A DNA stretch of 64,000 nt from Bacteroidales bacterium UBA6431 (GCA_002439095.1 DJOT01000051.1:1-64000), one strand, 5' to 3'. Shown: positions 13,916 to 24,084, counted from the first letter of the stretch. The notes: generated by a model not told the origin, from the sequence alone. Program-made: numbers and translations.

Positions 13916-16863
13916 ATAAGATACTGACCGCCGCAATCCTTTGTGCCGCAACACTGGTGCAGGCCAGTGCCCAGACCGGCATAATCCAGACGCTGGAAGA
14001 GTTCCGCAATCCGCAAGACTCGACAAGGACTAAAGTCTGGTGGTTTCATGGAGAAACGCCCACCACACGTGAAGGCATCACGGCAGACCTTGAGGCCTAC
14101 AGGCAGGCCGGAATCGGCGGGATCGTCTATTATGATCAAGTCCACGGCAGCGGTGACGGAGCAGCCGATGCTTTCAGCCCCGAATGGTGGGAAGCTCTAA
14201 AGTTTTCCGCATCTGAAGCCCGCAGGCTCGGCCTGTCTTTCGAAATCAACATCTCCAACGGCTATGTGGCCGGAGGCCCGTGGATCACGGAAGAATACAG
14301 CATGCAGCGCCTGTGCTCATCTGAGACCACTGTCAAGGGCGGCAGGACAGTGAGGCTCACGCTACCACGTCCAAACGCCAAGGGCTGGTTCAAGGATGTG
14401 GCCGTACTCGCCTTCCCCATGAAGGCAGAATATCTGGAAAACGTGGACATGGGCGGCACCCTGAAATATGACAGCAAGCCGTTCACAGCAAGGAACATCA
14501 CCTACACTGCCGCCAAAGCCAGGAAATCCCGCAATGGTGCCATGCAATACCCGGACGGGCCGGCAGAGCAATTCTATGGCATGGCCTATGTGGAGACGGG
14601 GCCTGCAGGCGTGCTCGAATGTTCAGATGACGGGGTCAATTACCGAAAAATCTGTACCCTGCCCACCCCTGGAGGCGGTTCAGGCCTGGCTGAAAGAACC
14701 ATAGCATTCAGCCCGGTCACCGCCAGACATTTCAGGATTTCAGGAGCCTCCGGGATCAAGGCGGCAAGCCTCTCCTCCGGAGCTCGCACTGATCGCTGGC
14801 AGGAGAAGGCCAACTATTTCTCTGAGTTCCACGATGCCGGTCGAACTCCGGAATATGCTGGGAGCGCTATAGACCCGGCAGGGATCATCGACCTCACCGG
14901 TCTCATGCGCGAAGACGGCACCCTCGAATGGAAGGCACCCAAAGGACTCTGGGTCATCTTGCGGGTAGCCACAGAATCCACAGGTGGCAAAATCAAGCAC
15001 GGACGCAAGAACCTCTCCGGGCTGGAATGCGACAAGATGTCCTCCGGGGCAGCGGTCCTGCACTGGAAATCATATCCCGGACGCATCATCGACACCCTCT
15101 CCCGATACGGACTCAAGCCCCTCGGGGTCACGATGGACAGCCACGAGGCCGGGCCGCAGAACTGGACACCTGAGTTCAAGGAGATTTTCCTCAGGCACAA
15201 CGGCTACGACATCACCCCGTTCCTCCCGGCGATGAGGGGATATGTGGTCGGGGACAACGCTGCCACGGGGCAGTTCCTCTCAGATCTTCGGCGCACCATA
15301 GCCGATACCATAACGGATGAATACTACGGCACTTTCGACAGCCTGTGCCGGGATGCAGGAGTAGAGTTCACGGCCCAGGCAACAGGCAACGGTCTGAGCC
15401 TCGGTGCGGACAACATATCGGCCAAGCGGGCTGTGGGCAAACCGCAGGGCGAATTCTGGGCCCGGGACATACACGGCAGCTACGACATCCTCGACTGTGC
15501 CTCCGCAGCACACCTCTACGGCAAGCCCATCGCCTCCGGAGAGGCTTTCACCGATGCTAAATACAGCGACTCCCCCGTCAGGCTCAAACAGCTCGCAGAC
15601 TTCGCTTACTCAGTCAACATCAACGAGTTCGTTGTCTGCGCCTCGGCTTACCAGCCCCGGACGGACATCGTCCCTGGCAATGTCGCCAACGGCAGGCAAT
15701 ACTGCCTCAACCGCAACAACACGATCTGGCCATACAGCCGCCCTTTCTGGGAGTATCAAGCCAGGTGCGCCGGGATGCTCCGCAAAGGCAAACCGGTGGT
15801 TGACATTCTTGTATATATAGGTGATGATCCTCCGCTCAAGACACTCTCGCATCTGCTGCCTGTCATTCCGGAAGGCTACAACTTCGAAGTCAGCGGTTGG
15901 GACGCGCTCCGGAATGCGCGGGTGTCGGGCGGCGAACTTGTACTCCCCGGCGGCATGAATTACAGGATGCTTGTAGTACAGAGGAATGTCCAACTTTCTG
16001 ACGAGCAGCGTTCCAGACTTGACAGATGGGCTTCGGAAGGCCTGCCTGTGCATTTCGCCACCTCGGTAATGGATGAAGTCCGGCCACCGTTCGAGCCGGA
16101 CATACGTCTGCGGAGCGCCCGCAAGATAGACGACTGCGTGCGCTTCAGCCACAGGAGACTGGATGATGCGGACATCTATTTCATCTACAACCACAGCGAT
16201 TCGGCTTTCCGACAGGAGATTCGGCTTCGCAGCGGCTACAGCCGCGTCTATGCGCTCGACCCTCTGGACGGGAGTGCCGTCCACCTTGCGGACAGTCCAA
16301 CATTTGCCTTGAAACTCGAACCTGACCAGTCACTGTTTCTCGTGGCTGCTGACACCCCTCTGCAGGCGGGAACATACTTCTCTACAACGGGCAGGAACGC
16401 CATGAAAGTTGATGGAGTTTGGGAATTGTCATTCGACCCGAAAAAGGGCGGTCCACCTGAACCTGTAGTCATGACAGACCTTAAAGACTGGACAGAAAGC
16501 GCCGATCCGGCAGTGAAGTATTACTCCGGCACAGCCACATACCGGACATCTTTCGACTGGGAAGCCGATGGAGAGACGCATCAACTGCACATAGGCGGCT
16601 TGAACTGGATCGCCTCGGTCAAGGTCAACGGGCAGCAGGCCGGCATCATCTGGTGCTCGCCGTGGAAGCTCGAAATCGGACATCTGCTGCGCGACGGGGT
16701 CAACACCCTTGAGATAGAAGTCACCAATTCTCTGTACAACAGGATGATCGGCGATACTTCGCTAAAAGAGGACGAGCGTTTCACACACTCGTCCTACCCT
16801 ATTGTCACTCCTGACACCACCCTCGTCCCGTCAGGGATCTCAGGCTGCGTCGAAATATTCTAA
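13912..16863 (+). CDS. GH106 alpha-L-rhamnosidase
   Basis: A 983-residue exported enzyme (signal MNKILTAAILCAATLVQASAQ) of the GH106 family. These enzymes release L-rhamnose from rhamnogalacturonan by inversion. Family stretches are TKVWWFHGETPTTREGITADLEAYRQAGIGG, cut here across residues about 42-72, INISNGYVAGGPWITEE, the acidic motif GVTMDSHEAG and NGYDITPFLPAMRGY. The C-terminal region (about 840-983) is a beta-sandwich with INWIASVKVNG-type jelly-roll features. A related domain sits inside the fusion protein at 38661-44207. It is the last gene of its operon. Its stop codon overlaps by 4 bp the stop of the convergent CE12 gene, so no terminator separates them. Confidence 0.88.
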   Translation: MNKILTAAILCAATLVQASAQTGIIQTLEEFRNPQDSTRTKVWWFHGETPTTREGITADLEAYRQAGIGGIVYYDQVHGSGDGAADAFSPEWWEALKFSASEARRLGLSFEINISNGYVAGGPWITEEYSMQRLCSSETTVKGGRTVRLTLPRPNAKGWFKDVAVLAFPMKAEYLENVDMGGTLKYDSKPFTARNITYTAAKARKSRNGAMQYPDGPAEQFYGMAYVETGPAGVLECSDDGVNYRKICTLPTPGGGSGLAERTIAFSPVTARHFRISGASGIKAASLSSGARTDRWQEKANYFSEFHDAGRTPEYAGSAIDPAGIIDLTGLMREDGTLEWKAPKGLWVILRVATESTGGKIKHGRKNLSGLECDKMSSGAAVLHWKSYPGRIIDTLSRYGLKPLGVTMDSHEAGPQNWTPEFKEIFLRHNGYDITPFLPAMRGYVVGDNAATGQFLSDLRRTIADTITDEYYGTFDSLCRDAGVEFTAQATGNGLSLGADNISAKRAVGKPQGEFWARDIHGSYDILDCASAAHLYGKPIASGEAFTDAKYSDSPVRLKQLADFAYSVNINEFVVCASAYQPRTDIVPGNVANGRQYCLNRNNTIWPYSRPFWEYQARCAGMLRKGKPVVDILVYIGDDPPLKTLSHLLPVIPEGYNFEVSGWDALRNARVSGGELVLPGGMNYRMLVVQRNVQLSDEQRSRLDRWASEGLPVHFATSVMDEVRPPFEPDIRLRSARKIDDCVRFSHRRLDDADIYFIYNHSDSAFRQEIRLRSGYSRVYALDPLDGSAVHLADSPTFALKLEPDQSLFLVAADTPLQAGTYFSTTGRNAMKVDGVWELSFDPKKGGPPEPVVMTDLKDWTESADPAVKYYSGTATYRTSFDWEADGETHQLHIGGLNWIASVKVNGQQAGIIWCSPWKLEIGHLLRDGVNTLEIEVTNSLYNRMIGDTSLKEDERFTHSSYPIVTPDTTLVPSGISGCVEIF

Positions 16864-18089
16864 CGGCCTGCCGGGACTTCGGTTGCCTTGTCGTCCTTTT
16901 CAAGGACCTGGGCCGCCAAGTCCCTCGCGGGGCTGTCATACCAGTTGAAACTCTCCACCGGATCCGGTTCAGAAGGATTGAAGCCATTGAAGTTTACGAT
17001 GTGCCCGGCGATATCCAGACCTTGCACCTGCATGGCGCCAACCACGCACTTGGCGAGTTCAAATGCACCGTAAGGGTTGAAATGGGTATTGTCAGCCACA
17101 TCTTTGCTCATGCCATAAGAGCCTGCCTTATAATGAACAAAGGCCTTTTTTGAGGTTTCCGGTCCAAGCGCCTCATAGAACTTGGCCGACATGGCATGCA
17201 GGTCAATGAATGTGACCCCTTCCCGCTTTGCGACCCATTCCATCGCTTCCGGGTAGTCCAGGTGGGTCTCCACTATCCTGCCGTCCTTGTCGAAGTTGCG
17301 CCTGTGGGTCGGGGACACCAACACGGGGATTCCTCCCCTGGAGCGCACCTCGTCAATGAATGTCTTGAGCTGAGTCGCGAAAAAATAGTACGCGCCCTTG
17401 CCCGGGAGTCTGTCTATCTTCTGGTCGTTGTGCCCGAACTCTACGAACACATAGTCACCCGGCTGCATCACAGATAGGATCTTGCGCAGCCTTCCGGCCC
17501 CTATGAACGTGTCTGTCCGTTCCCCGCTCTCGGCATAGTTGGCCACTGCCACCCCCGTGTCGAAGAACCACGGGAACATCTGACCCCAGCTCGCCCACGG
17601 CTCGTTGTCCTGGTCCACCACTGTGGAGTCGCCGCAGAGAAAGATGGTCGTAGTCGAAGCGGATGCCGGCTCGATGGTCACCGACTCCACGGCCGGTGCC
17701 GTACCGCCGATCTCGAGATTGAGGCACCCGTCCCAGTTGAGTTTGCCGTTCTCCCTGGTTTTCAGGGTCACCTCCCCGATGATCTCGCCGTTCTCCCGGA
17801 TCTTCGAGTCTCTCTTGTTGACCACAAATGAGACAGTCTTGAACTCCCCCTTTGCAGTATGCAGACCATTGACTGCAAGGCGTCTGCTTTCCGCCTTGAC
17901 GAAGGTGTCAGCGGCCCTTTTCTTGCTGCCTATTCTCATGGTGACCAGATAGTTGCCGTCCGGAACAGGAAGATTTATCTCAAACGGAGTCTGTTTTGCG
18001 GTGTCGTACTTCTCCGTAATCGGAAAGTCCGCCGCTCCGGCACCCAGTGCGGCCAGCGAGGTAAGGATGGTAATAATCAGTTTTCGCAT
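16860..18089 (-). CDS. CE12 rhamnogalacturonan acetylesterase (SGNH hydrolase)
   Basis: A 409-residue exported esterase (signal MRKLIITILTSLAALGAGA) that removes acetyl groups from rhamnogalacturonan-I. An N-terminal beta-sandwich (about 20-150) precedes the SGNH domain. Block I is FLCGDSTVVDQ, with the nucleophile serine. GERTDTF and VEFGHNDQK are blocks II and III, and DNTHFNPYGA supplies the Asp-x-x-His pair. The gene is divergent from rhaM and convergent with the GH106 gene, with overlapping stop codons. Deacetylation would open the backbone to the lyases encoded nearby. Confidence 0.88.
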   Translation of the reverse strand: MRKLIITILTSLAALGAGAADFPITEKYDTAKQTPFEINLPVPDGNYLVTMRIGSKKRAADTFVKAESRRLAVNGLHTAKGEFKTVSFVVNKRDSKIRENGEIIGEVTLKTRENGKLNWDGCLNLEIGGTAPAVESVTIEPASASTTTIFLCGDSTVVDQDNEPWASWGQMFPWFFDTGVAVANYAESGERTDTFIGAGRLRKILSVMQPGDYVFVEFGHNDQKIDRLPGKGAYYFFATQLKTFIDEVRSRGGIPVLVSPTHRRNFDKDGRIVETHLDYPEAMEWVAKREGVTFIDLHAMSAKFYEALGPETSKKAFVHYKAGSYGMSKDVADNTHFNPYGAFELAKCVVGAMQVQGLDIAGHIVNFNGFNPSEPDPVESFNWYDSPARDLAAQVLEKDDKATEVPAGR

Positions 18090-18175
18090 ATTTGTGGTTT
18101 TTGTCTGTTGAACCTCCGAATTTACGGAAAAGTTCGTAACTTTACCAGACTATAACTCAAATAACACAAAACGCA

Positions 18176-18493
18176 ATGGCAAGAAGAGAAGCATTCAAGA
18201 TGTTCCTGAAGCCTGGTTTCGAGGACGAATACCAGCGCAGGCACGCCGCCATCTGGCCTGAGCTCAAGAAGTTGCTCTCAGACAGTGGCGTCCGTAATTA
18301 CTCAATCTACTGGGACAAGGACACCAACATCCTTTTCGCATATCAGGAAGTGGAGGGAGACGAGGGTTCACAGGACCTCGGAGGCAACCCTGTAGTCCAG
18401 AAATGGTGGGACTACATGGCCGACATCATGGAAGTCAACCCGGACAACTCTCCGGTATCCATCCCTCTCGATGAGAGGTTCCACATGGACTGA
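18176..18493 (+). CDS. rhaM: L-rhamnose mutarotase
   Basis: Interconverts alpha and beta anomers of L-rhamnose, 105 residues, the normal length for RhaM. The catalytic histidine lies in YQRRHAAIWPELK (about 19-31). NYSIYWD and VVQKWWDYMADIM are also family hallmarks. The rest of the rhamnose pathway (isomerase, kinase, aldolase) is not in the window. It is probably monocistronic, because a strong terminator follows at 18512-18541. Its presence supports rhamnogalacturonan as the substrate of the locus. Confidence 0.93.
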   Translation: MARREAFKMFLKPGFEDEYQRRHAAIWPELKKLLSDSGVRNYSIYWDKDTNILFAYQEVEGDEGSQDLGGNPVVQKWWDYMADIMEVNPDNSPVSIPLDERFHMD

Positions 18494-18511
18494 GTATCCT
18501 TTACCCCTTAC

Positions 18512-18541
18512 AGAGGCCGGCCAGTAAAGCCGGCCTTTTTC
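18512..18541 (+). terminator. Terminator after rhaM
   Basis: AGGCCGGC and GCCGGCCT form an 8-bp GC-rich stem with a 6-8 nt loop, followed by TTTTT. It lies about 20 bp after the rhaM stop codon. Confidence 0.85.
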
Positions 18542-18670
18542 ATAATCTGATGGTACCTATTAAATACAAACGATAAATTAAGAATTTTTAATTTAAAAAA
18601 GCTATGAATTTCTGTAATTTTTAACCATATTTGCCGACGATAACCAATTTACTAACTAATAACCGCGAAA

Positions 18671-21600
18671 ATGGTATCCTTATTCAATTCTTGTCAACGG
18701 CGCTTAGCAGCGCTCTTGACTTGCCTGACCCTCATGGGAGGGACGGCACTCGCACAGACCGCCACTACAGAAGGCAAGGTCATCGATCAGAACGGAATCC
18801 CTGTAATCGGAGCATCCGTAGTGGAGAAAGGGACGACGAACGGTGTTATGACCGATGTCGACGGCTCTTTCACCATCAAGGTCAAGACCGGAAAACAACT
18901 TGAAGTATCATGTATTGGCTACGTGACCGTAAACGTCGCAGCCGCCCCGAAACTCAGCATCACCCTCCAGGAAGATTCCCAGATGCTCGACGAGACAGTG
19001 GTCGTGGGATACGGCACGATGCGCAAGAAAGACGTCACGGGAGCAATGGTCTCCGTGACATCCGAAGACCTCGTCTCCACTCCGGCGAACAATGCCATTG
19101 AAGCCCTCCAGGGCAAGGCCGCCGGTGTAGCCATAGGCAGCGCCGACATCCGTCCTGGCTCTGTTGGTTCCATCCGCATCCGGGGAATCAATGCCATCAA
19201 GGACAAGGACGAGTCCGCCGGACCGCTTGTCGTAATCGACGGGATAATCGGCCAGAGCGTAGGCCTCGACATGCTGAACCCTCAGGACATCGAGTCCGTT
19301 GACATCCTCAAGGACGCATCCGCGACGGCCGTCTACGGAGCCCGCGGCGGCAACGGCGTAATCCTTGTCACCACAAAACGCGGAAAGAGCGGCAGGCTTG
19401 CGCTGAACTACAGCGGCACAGCCACTTTCGAGAAAATCTACGACAGAGTCCCTATGATGGATGCCCAGCAGTATATCGAGTGGCGCCGCTGGGGCTACTA
19501 CTATGCGGGGCTCGGGCCTCGGGCCGACGAACCTACTGTCGAAAACGACCGCAAACTCTTCACCTCCTACGGAACGGACGAATATGCATGGGCGAACATC
19601 CTCCGCGGATGGGGGCTCACCTATGACCAGTGGAACTCAGGACAGACATCGACAAAATGGGACGGCTCCAAAGTCCAGTCAACAGACTGGACACAATACA
19701 CCGACCGTGTCGGCATCACACAGGAGCACACCCTCAGCGCCAGCGGCGGCACCGACAAGATGAACGCCTATGTATCGTTCGGATACCTCAACCAGAAGGG
19801 CACGAACATCGGGCAGGGCTATACCCGATACACCATCCGCACCAGCGTAGATGTCAACCCTGTCAGCTGGTTCAAGATGGGCGGCTCAATGAACGCACGC
19901 TTCTCGGATCAGGAATATGGTATCGATGCATCAAACAGCATTTCCTCTAACATTCCGAAATCCCTCCACGCCAAAGCACGCAACATATTCAGCTACGCCG
20001 TCCCTTACGATGACAACGGAAAACGTATTGACTACCCGGGCGGAGACTCCACCATACCGACCGTAATCGATGAAGTCGGCAAGTCCGCCGTGACGAACCT
20101 CTACTACCAGCTTTCAGCCTCCCTCTATGGAGAAGTTGACTTCGGCAGCATGTGGCAGCCTCTCAAAGGCTTGAAATTCAGGACGAATTTCGGCCCCCAG
20201 ATAAGTTTCGGCCAGAATTACAGGTATCTCTCCAGTGAGTCAGTCAACCGAATCTCACAAGGTACGGATTATGTCAGCTCAAAAGCCACGAAGAATTTCT
20301 CCTGGCTTATCGACAACATGCTCACATACGACAAGACTATAGGCGACCATTATTTCAATGCCACGCTCCTTCAGGAAGCATGGTCAAAGATGAGCAGCGA
20401 CCTCTATTCCATGAGCGGAAGCGGTGTCGCCCTCGGCATGACCCAGAAATGGTGGGGACTGAACCCTAAATCCGTCAGCGTGCTCAACGACCCTAAATAC
20501 AACACTCTCTCCGAGGCGCAGATGGCATCATACATGGCCAGGCTCATCTACAGTTTCAAGGACAAGTACATCGTCACACTGTCTTACCGCTATGACGGAG
20601 CCTCCCAGCTCGGAGAAGGGCACAAGTGGGCCGGATTCCCTTCAGTGGCGCTCGGCTGGCGGCTCGACCAGGAAAGCTTCATGCGCGACATCAACTGGCT
20701 CGACCAGCTCAAACTCAGAGCCGGCTGGGGTCTGACAGGCAACTATTCTGTCGGGATTTACTCGACAAAAGACCTTCTCGAGAGCAGCACCGGCGTCCAT
20801 GGAGCCAACGGTTCGACCTACTACTACACTCCGACCACACTCGCCAACAGCGCGATCGGCTGGGAGACGACATCCCAATACAATGTCGGCCTCGATTTTT
20901 CCGTTCTCAAGGGCAGGCTCTCGGGAGTTCTCGACCTTTACCAGAACTACACCAACGGCCTCATTTTCGACGTCACCCTTCCTAACGTAACCGGTTACGG
21001 GAAGACCAAGGACAATGTAGGAAAGACCATGAACCACGGTTTTGACCTTTCACTCAATTCCACAAACATCTCGACCAGAGACTTCTCATGGAGAAGCAAC
21101 CTCAATCTCTCGTACACCAAAAACAAGATACTCGAACTCCAGAACGGCAAGGAAGACATGGTTTCCGATGAACTCTTCATCGGATATCCGTCCACTGTGC
21201 TTTACGGTTACGAGAGCGCCGGCCTGTGGACCGACTCGGCCGAAGACCTCGCACTCATCGAGAAATTCAACGCCAACGGGCACCAGTTCGCCCCAGGAAT
21301 GGTACGCCCTGTCGACCAGAACGGAGACTATAAGATTGACGCCAACTACGACCGCAAGGTGATCGGGAACAAAAGGCCTCTCTGGAACCTCGGCTTCACC
21401 AACACATTCTCCTACAAAAATCTCGAACTCTCCATTTTCCTTTACGGAGCATTCAAGTTCATGGCCCAGACAGGGCAGTACCAAGGTGGACGTGAACCTG
21501 TCATCTACATGAACTACTACAATGAAAACAACAAGACTGGAGCTGAATACCAGCGTCCATACTTCAATACGGCCGGAGGCGACCCGTTCTCCGGGATCCT

Positions 21601-21820
21601 TCTCCAGAAAGATGCTTCTTTCCTGAAAGTAAGGCAGATAGCCCTCGGATACAACCTGCCGCGCACATTCGTAAAGAAACTCGGTCTCGGCTCTGTGAAA
21701 ATCACGGGACAGCTCAAGAACCCGTTCTCCATCTACCAGGGGACGAGCTGGATGGACAGCGACCTCAACAGCGGGACATACACCCGGGGATTTGTTTTTG
21801 GAGTAAATGTAGGATTCTAA
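18671..21820 (+). CDS. susC: SusC-family TonB-dependent outer-membrane transporter
   Basis: A 1049-residue outer-membrane importer for oligosaccharides. The signal peptide ends near TALAQT. A carboxypeptidase-regulatory-like domain follows (GKVIDQNGIPVIGASV...GTTNGVMTDVDGSF, about 37-70). Next is a TonB-box-like ETVVVGYGT, the plug (LQGKAAGV to GGNGVILVTTKRG) and a 22-strand barrel ending in GFVFGVNVGF. There is no N-terminal STN signalling domain, so it is not of the anti-sigma-coupled type. The SusD partner follows 13 bp later. The AT-rich 129-bp leader after the rhaM terminator has a poor -7 match (CATATTTG at 18626-18633). The cargo is presumably rhamnogalacturonan oligosaccharide, judged from the neighbours. 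Confidence 0.95.
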   Translation: MVSLFNSCQRRLAALLTCLTLMGGTALAQTATTEGKVIDQNGIPVIGASVVEKGTTNGVMTDVDGSFTIKVKTGKQLEVSCIGYVTVNVAAAPKLSITLQEDSQMLDETVVVGYGTMRKKDVTGAMVSVTSEDLVSTPANNAIEALQGKAAGVAIGSADIRPGSVGSIRIRGINAIKDKDESAGPLVVIDGIIGQSVGLDMLNPQDIESVDILKDASATAVYGARGGNGVILVTTKRGKSGRLALNYSGTATFEKIYDRVPMMDAQQYIEWRRWGYYYAGLGPRADEPTVENDRKLFTSYGTDEYAWANILRGWGLTYDQWNSGQTSTKWDGSKVQSTDWTQYTDRVGITQEHTLSASGGTDKMNAYVSFGYLNQKGTNIGQGYTRYTIRTSVDVNPVSWFKMGGSMNARFSDQEYGIDASNSISSNIPKSLHAKARNIFSYAVPYDDNGKRIDYPGGDSTIPTVIDEVGKSAVTNLYYQLSASLYGEVDFGSMWQPLKGLKFRTNFGPQISFGQNYRYLSSESVNRISQGTDYVSSKATKNFSWLIDNMLTYDKTIGDHYFNATLLQEAWSKMSSDLYSMSGSGVALGMTQKWWGLNPKSVSVLNDPKYNTLSEAQMASYMARLIYSFKDKYIVTLSYRYDGASQLGEGHKWAGFPSVALGWRLDQESFMRDINWLDQLKLRAGWGLTGNYSVGIYSTKDLLESSTGVHGANGSTYYYTPTTLANSAIGWETTSQYNVGLDFSVLKGRLSGVLDLYQNYTNGLIFDVTLPNVTGYGKTKDNVGKTMNHGFDLSLNSTNISTRDFSWRSNLNLSYTKNKILELQNGKEDMVSDELFIGYPSTVLYGYESAGLWTDSAEDLALIEKFNANGHQFAPGMVRPVDQNGDYKIDANYDRKVIGNKRPLWNLGFTNTFSYKNLELSIFLYGAFKFMAQTGQYQGGREPVIYMNYYNENNKTGAEYQRPYFNTAGGDPFSGILLQKDASFLKVRQIALGYNLPRTFVKKLGLGSVKITGQLKNPFSIYQGTSWMDSDLNSGTYTRGFVFGVNVGF

Positions 21821-21833
21821 TAATCAGACTATC

Positions 21834-23999
21834 ATGAAAATCAATATACATACTTTATTATTGACGATGCTGGCCGGAGGCGCCCTGTTGTCAACATCCT
21901 GCACCAATGACTTCCTTGACGAGGTCAAAAGGGATGAAATATCAAGCAGCTGGCTCAACGAGCCGGAAGGACTGGCTTCGATGGCCGGGAGCCTCTACAC
22001 GGAATTCAACTATTTCTTCAGCAACGAGTCAGGTTACGCTTACACCAACTACGGCACCGATGAATTCATGGTGGCAGGTGACGCATCCAACGGCATGTGG
22101 AATGATTATGATGCCCGTCTCGGCTCTATCGTAACTCCGACCGTCAACTCCAACACACAGGCCATCACCACATTCTGGAACACGCTCTACGAGTGGAACG
22201 CCAGAGCGAACAAGATCATCGGCAAGGCCGACATCCTGGAAGGATCATCTTTGAGGGATGAGACATTGGGAACAGCCTACTTCGTGCGCGGATTCAACTT
22301 CCTCTTCCTCACCATGCAGTTCGGGGACATTCCTCTGGTCACAGAGCCGATTTCAACTCCGGAGCGCGAATTCTCAAGGGCCCCGCAGGAACAGGTGTAT
22401 GAGCAGATCATCTCCGACCTTGAAAACGCATACAAGCTGTTGAGCTCAGACGCAAGCCGTGCGACGCAGAACTACGCGACAAAATACACGGCAGCCCATT
22501 ATCTTGCGAAAGCCCATCTGTGGAGAGCATCAGAGATCAACGACAAATGGAACTCCGCATACAAGTCCAAGGACCTTGAGGCTGTGATCAAGTACGCGGA
22601 TGAAGTTATCGCCGCCCATCCTCTTGCTGCAGACTATAATGACCTGTTCAACAATTTCACAGCCTACGACACTTCGATCACAGAGACAAATACAGAGATT
22701 GTCCTGTCATCCGGCAGTTCGGATTCCGCCACGACAAACCGCAAATCCAATTGGGGGCTGGCGCTCTTCACCGCTTGGTATCAGAACTTCCCGCTCATGA
22801 AGCGTGACCTTGCAAGCGGCCGCGAGTACCAGAGACTCAAGACGACACCTTCTTATGCATATTTTCTTTACGATCTGGAGAATGACTCAAGATTCTGGAA
22901 GTCCTTCAAGACCACTTACGCCGTCAACAACGCGAGCGCAAAGACGGAAATCAACGTGGACGGGCAGAAGATGCCGTCAACATCGTATTTCCCGAGCAAC
23001 GACGGGGAGTACATGAGTTCAATGTACATCATCAACCGCACTGACTACGGACAGAAATACTACAAGTCAGAGGTCAATGTCTCCAAGGCGACGTCCGGCT
23101 CCTACTCGAGGACAGACTACCGCACCGGCAAAAGGATTCCGGCAATCATGGCTCTCAACATCTACAGCGAGGACGGATCGGAGATTCTGGGGACTTCCAT
23201 GACACCGGACTACAACACCCTGCTTGCGCCTCTGTGCAAGTATCTTGACGGTGCAGTGGACAAGAACAACCTTGGCGGAGGATACCGCGACGGCATCCTT
23301 GCACGTTCTGCTGAAGACTATTTCTTCAAGGCCGAAGCACTTATCAAGCAGGGCAAGTACGATGAGGGCATCGCAGTGCTCAAACCGCTTCGCGACAGGG
23401 CCCAGTTCAAGGCCGGGGAAGCACGCGACTCTTATGTGGACGGAGGCAACGCGTACCACTACAACACCTACAAGAGCGGGCTCAAGGGTTTCACCGCCAA
23501 TTGTTCCTACTATCCGATGAACTCCTACTATTATTCCGTAGGAGGATGGGATGACGAGACTGTCCGCGAGGCCAAGAATGCAGTCGCCTCAGAACTCCCG
23601 GTCGTGACTCTCGCAAGCCTTCCGAAAGAAGATGAAGCGATAATCGCCAAAATTGGCTATTCTTCAGATTACGACAAGGCGATGTGCTACCTTCTCAACG
23701 AGAAATCAAGGGAAATGTACGGAGAATACCTCCGCTGGATGGATCTGGCCCGTACGTTGACCCTCGAGAAGCGTCTTGTTTTCAATGACCAGGCATATTC
23801 AAGAAAACTGACCGACGTGACCGGCCATACGACGGACATGAGCGGCACCACCTATGCGGAGAGTGCCAACGGCGGAAGTTTCAAGGCATCGACGCACTAC
23901 TATCGTCCGATACCTCAGGTGTTCCTTGACAACATCACCAAGGACGGCAAACCTCTCTCCGCCGATGAGAAAGCTGCGATGCAGAACCCTGGATATTGA
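21834..23999 (+). CDS. susD: SusD-family glycan-binding lipoprotein
   Basis: A 721-residue surface lipoprotein that caps the SusC transporter and binds glycan. The lipobox LLSTSC places the acylated cysteine at about residue 23. The tetratricopeptide-like core is visible in RGFNFLFLTMQFGDIPLVTEP and in AKYTAAHYLAKAHLWRA-type helices. The C-terminal LNEKSREMYGEYLRWMDLART and HYYRPIPQVFLDNITKDG are classic SusD endings. It is longer than many SusDs (500-650), with insertions in the middle. It is co-transcribed with susC and followed by a strong terminator. Confidence 0.93.
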   Translation: MKINIHTLLLTMLAGGALLSTSCTNDFLDEVKRDEISSSWLNEPEGLASMAGSLYTEFNYFFSNESGYAYTNYGTDEFMVAGDASNGMWNDYDARLGSIVTPTVNSNTQAITTFWNTLYEWNARANKIIGKADILEGSSLRDETLGTAYFVRGFNFLFLTMQFGDIPLVTEPISTPEREFSRAPQEQVYEQIISDLENAYKLLSSDASRATQNYATKYTAAHYLAKAHLWRASEINDKWNSAYKSKDLEAVIKYADEVIAAHPLAADYNDLFNNFTAYDTSITETNTEIVLSSGSSDSATTNRKSNWGLALFTAWYQNFPLMKRDLASGREYQRLKTTPSYAYFLYDLENDSRFWKSFKTTYAVNNASAKTEINVDGQKMPSTSYFPSNDGEYMSSMYIINRTDYGQKYYKSEVNVSKATSGSYSRTDYRTGKRIPAIMALNIYSEDGSEILGTSMTPDYNTLLAPLCKYLDGAVDKNNLGGGYRDGILARSAEDYFFKAEALIKQGKYDEGIAVLKPLRDRAQFKAGEARDSYVDGGNAYHYNTYKSGLKGFTANCSYYPMNSYYYSVGGWDDETVREAKNAVASELPVVTLASLPKEDEAIIAKIGYSSDYDKAMCYLLNEKSREMYGEYLRWMDLARTLTLEKRLVFNDQAYSRKLTDVTGHTTDMSGTTYAESANGGSFKASTHYYRPIPQVFLDNITKDGKPLSADEKAAMQNPGY

Positions 24000-24019
24000 T
24001 ACAACCTGTTGTTCTTTCA

Positions 24020-24055
24020 AAGATGGGGCCTCCGGTATGGCGGCCCCATCTTTTT
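24020..24055 (+). terminator. Terminator after susD
   Basis: AAGATGGGGCC (24020-24030) pairs with GGCCCCATCTT (24042-24052), an 11-bp perfect stem, followed by T residues. Confidence 0.88.
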
Positions 24056-24084
24056 GCATTTCCCACGGAAAAAGGGTAAATTCG
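24053..24084 (+). promoter_or_regulatory. Promoter of the PL26-type lyase gene
   Basis: TTTG (24053-24056) and TAAATTCG (24077-24084) are spaced by 20 bp. The -7 box differs from TAnnTTTG at one position. The start codon is 43 bp downstream. The -33 box coincides with the T-run of the susD terminator. Confidence 0.4.

Noticed and set aside
13912..16863. The stand-alone GH106 gene as a fusion-gene fragment of the same kind as 38661-44207
   Set aside because: It has its own signal peptide, ordinary family length and no PL11 or GH105 parts; it is a separate paralogue.
18626..18633. CATATTTG as the susC -7 box
   Set aside because: The first base does not match TAnnTTTG and no -33 element lies at the proper distance, so I did not list it as a promoter.
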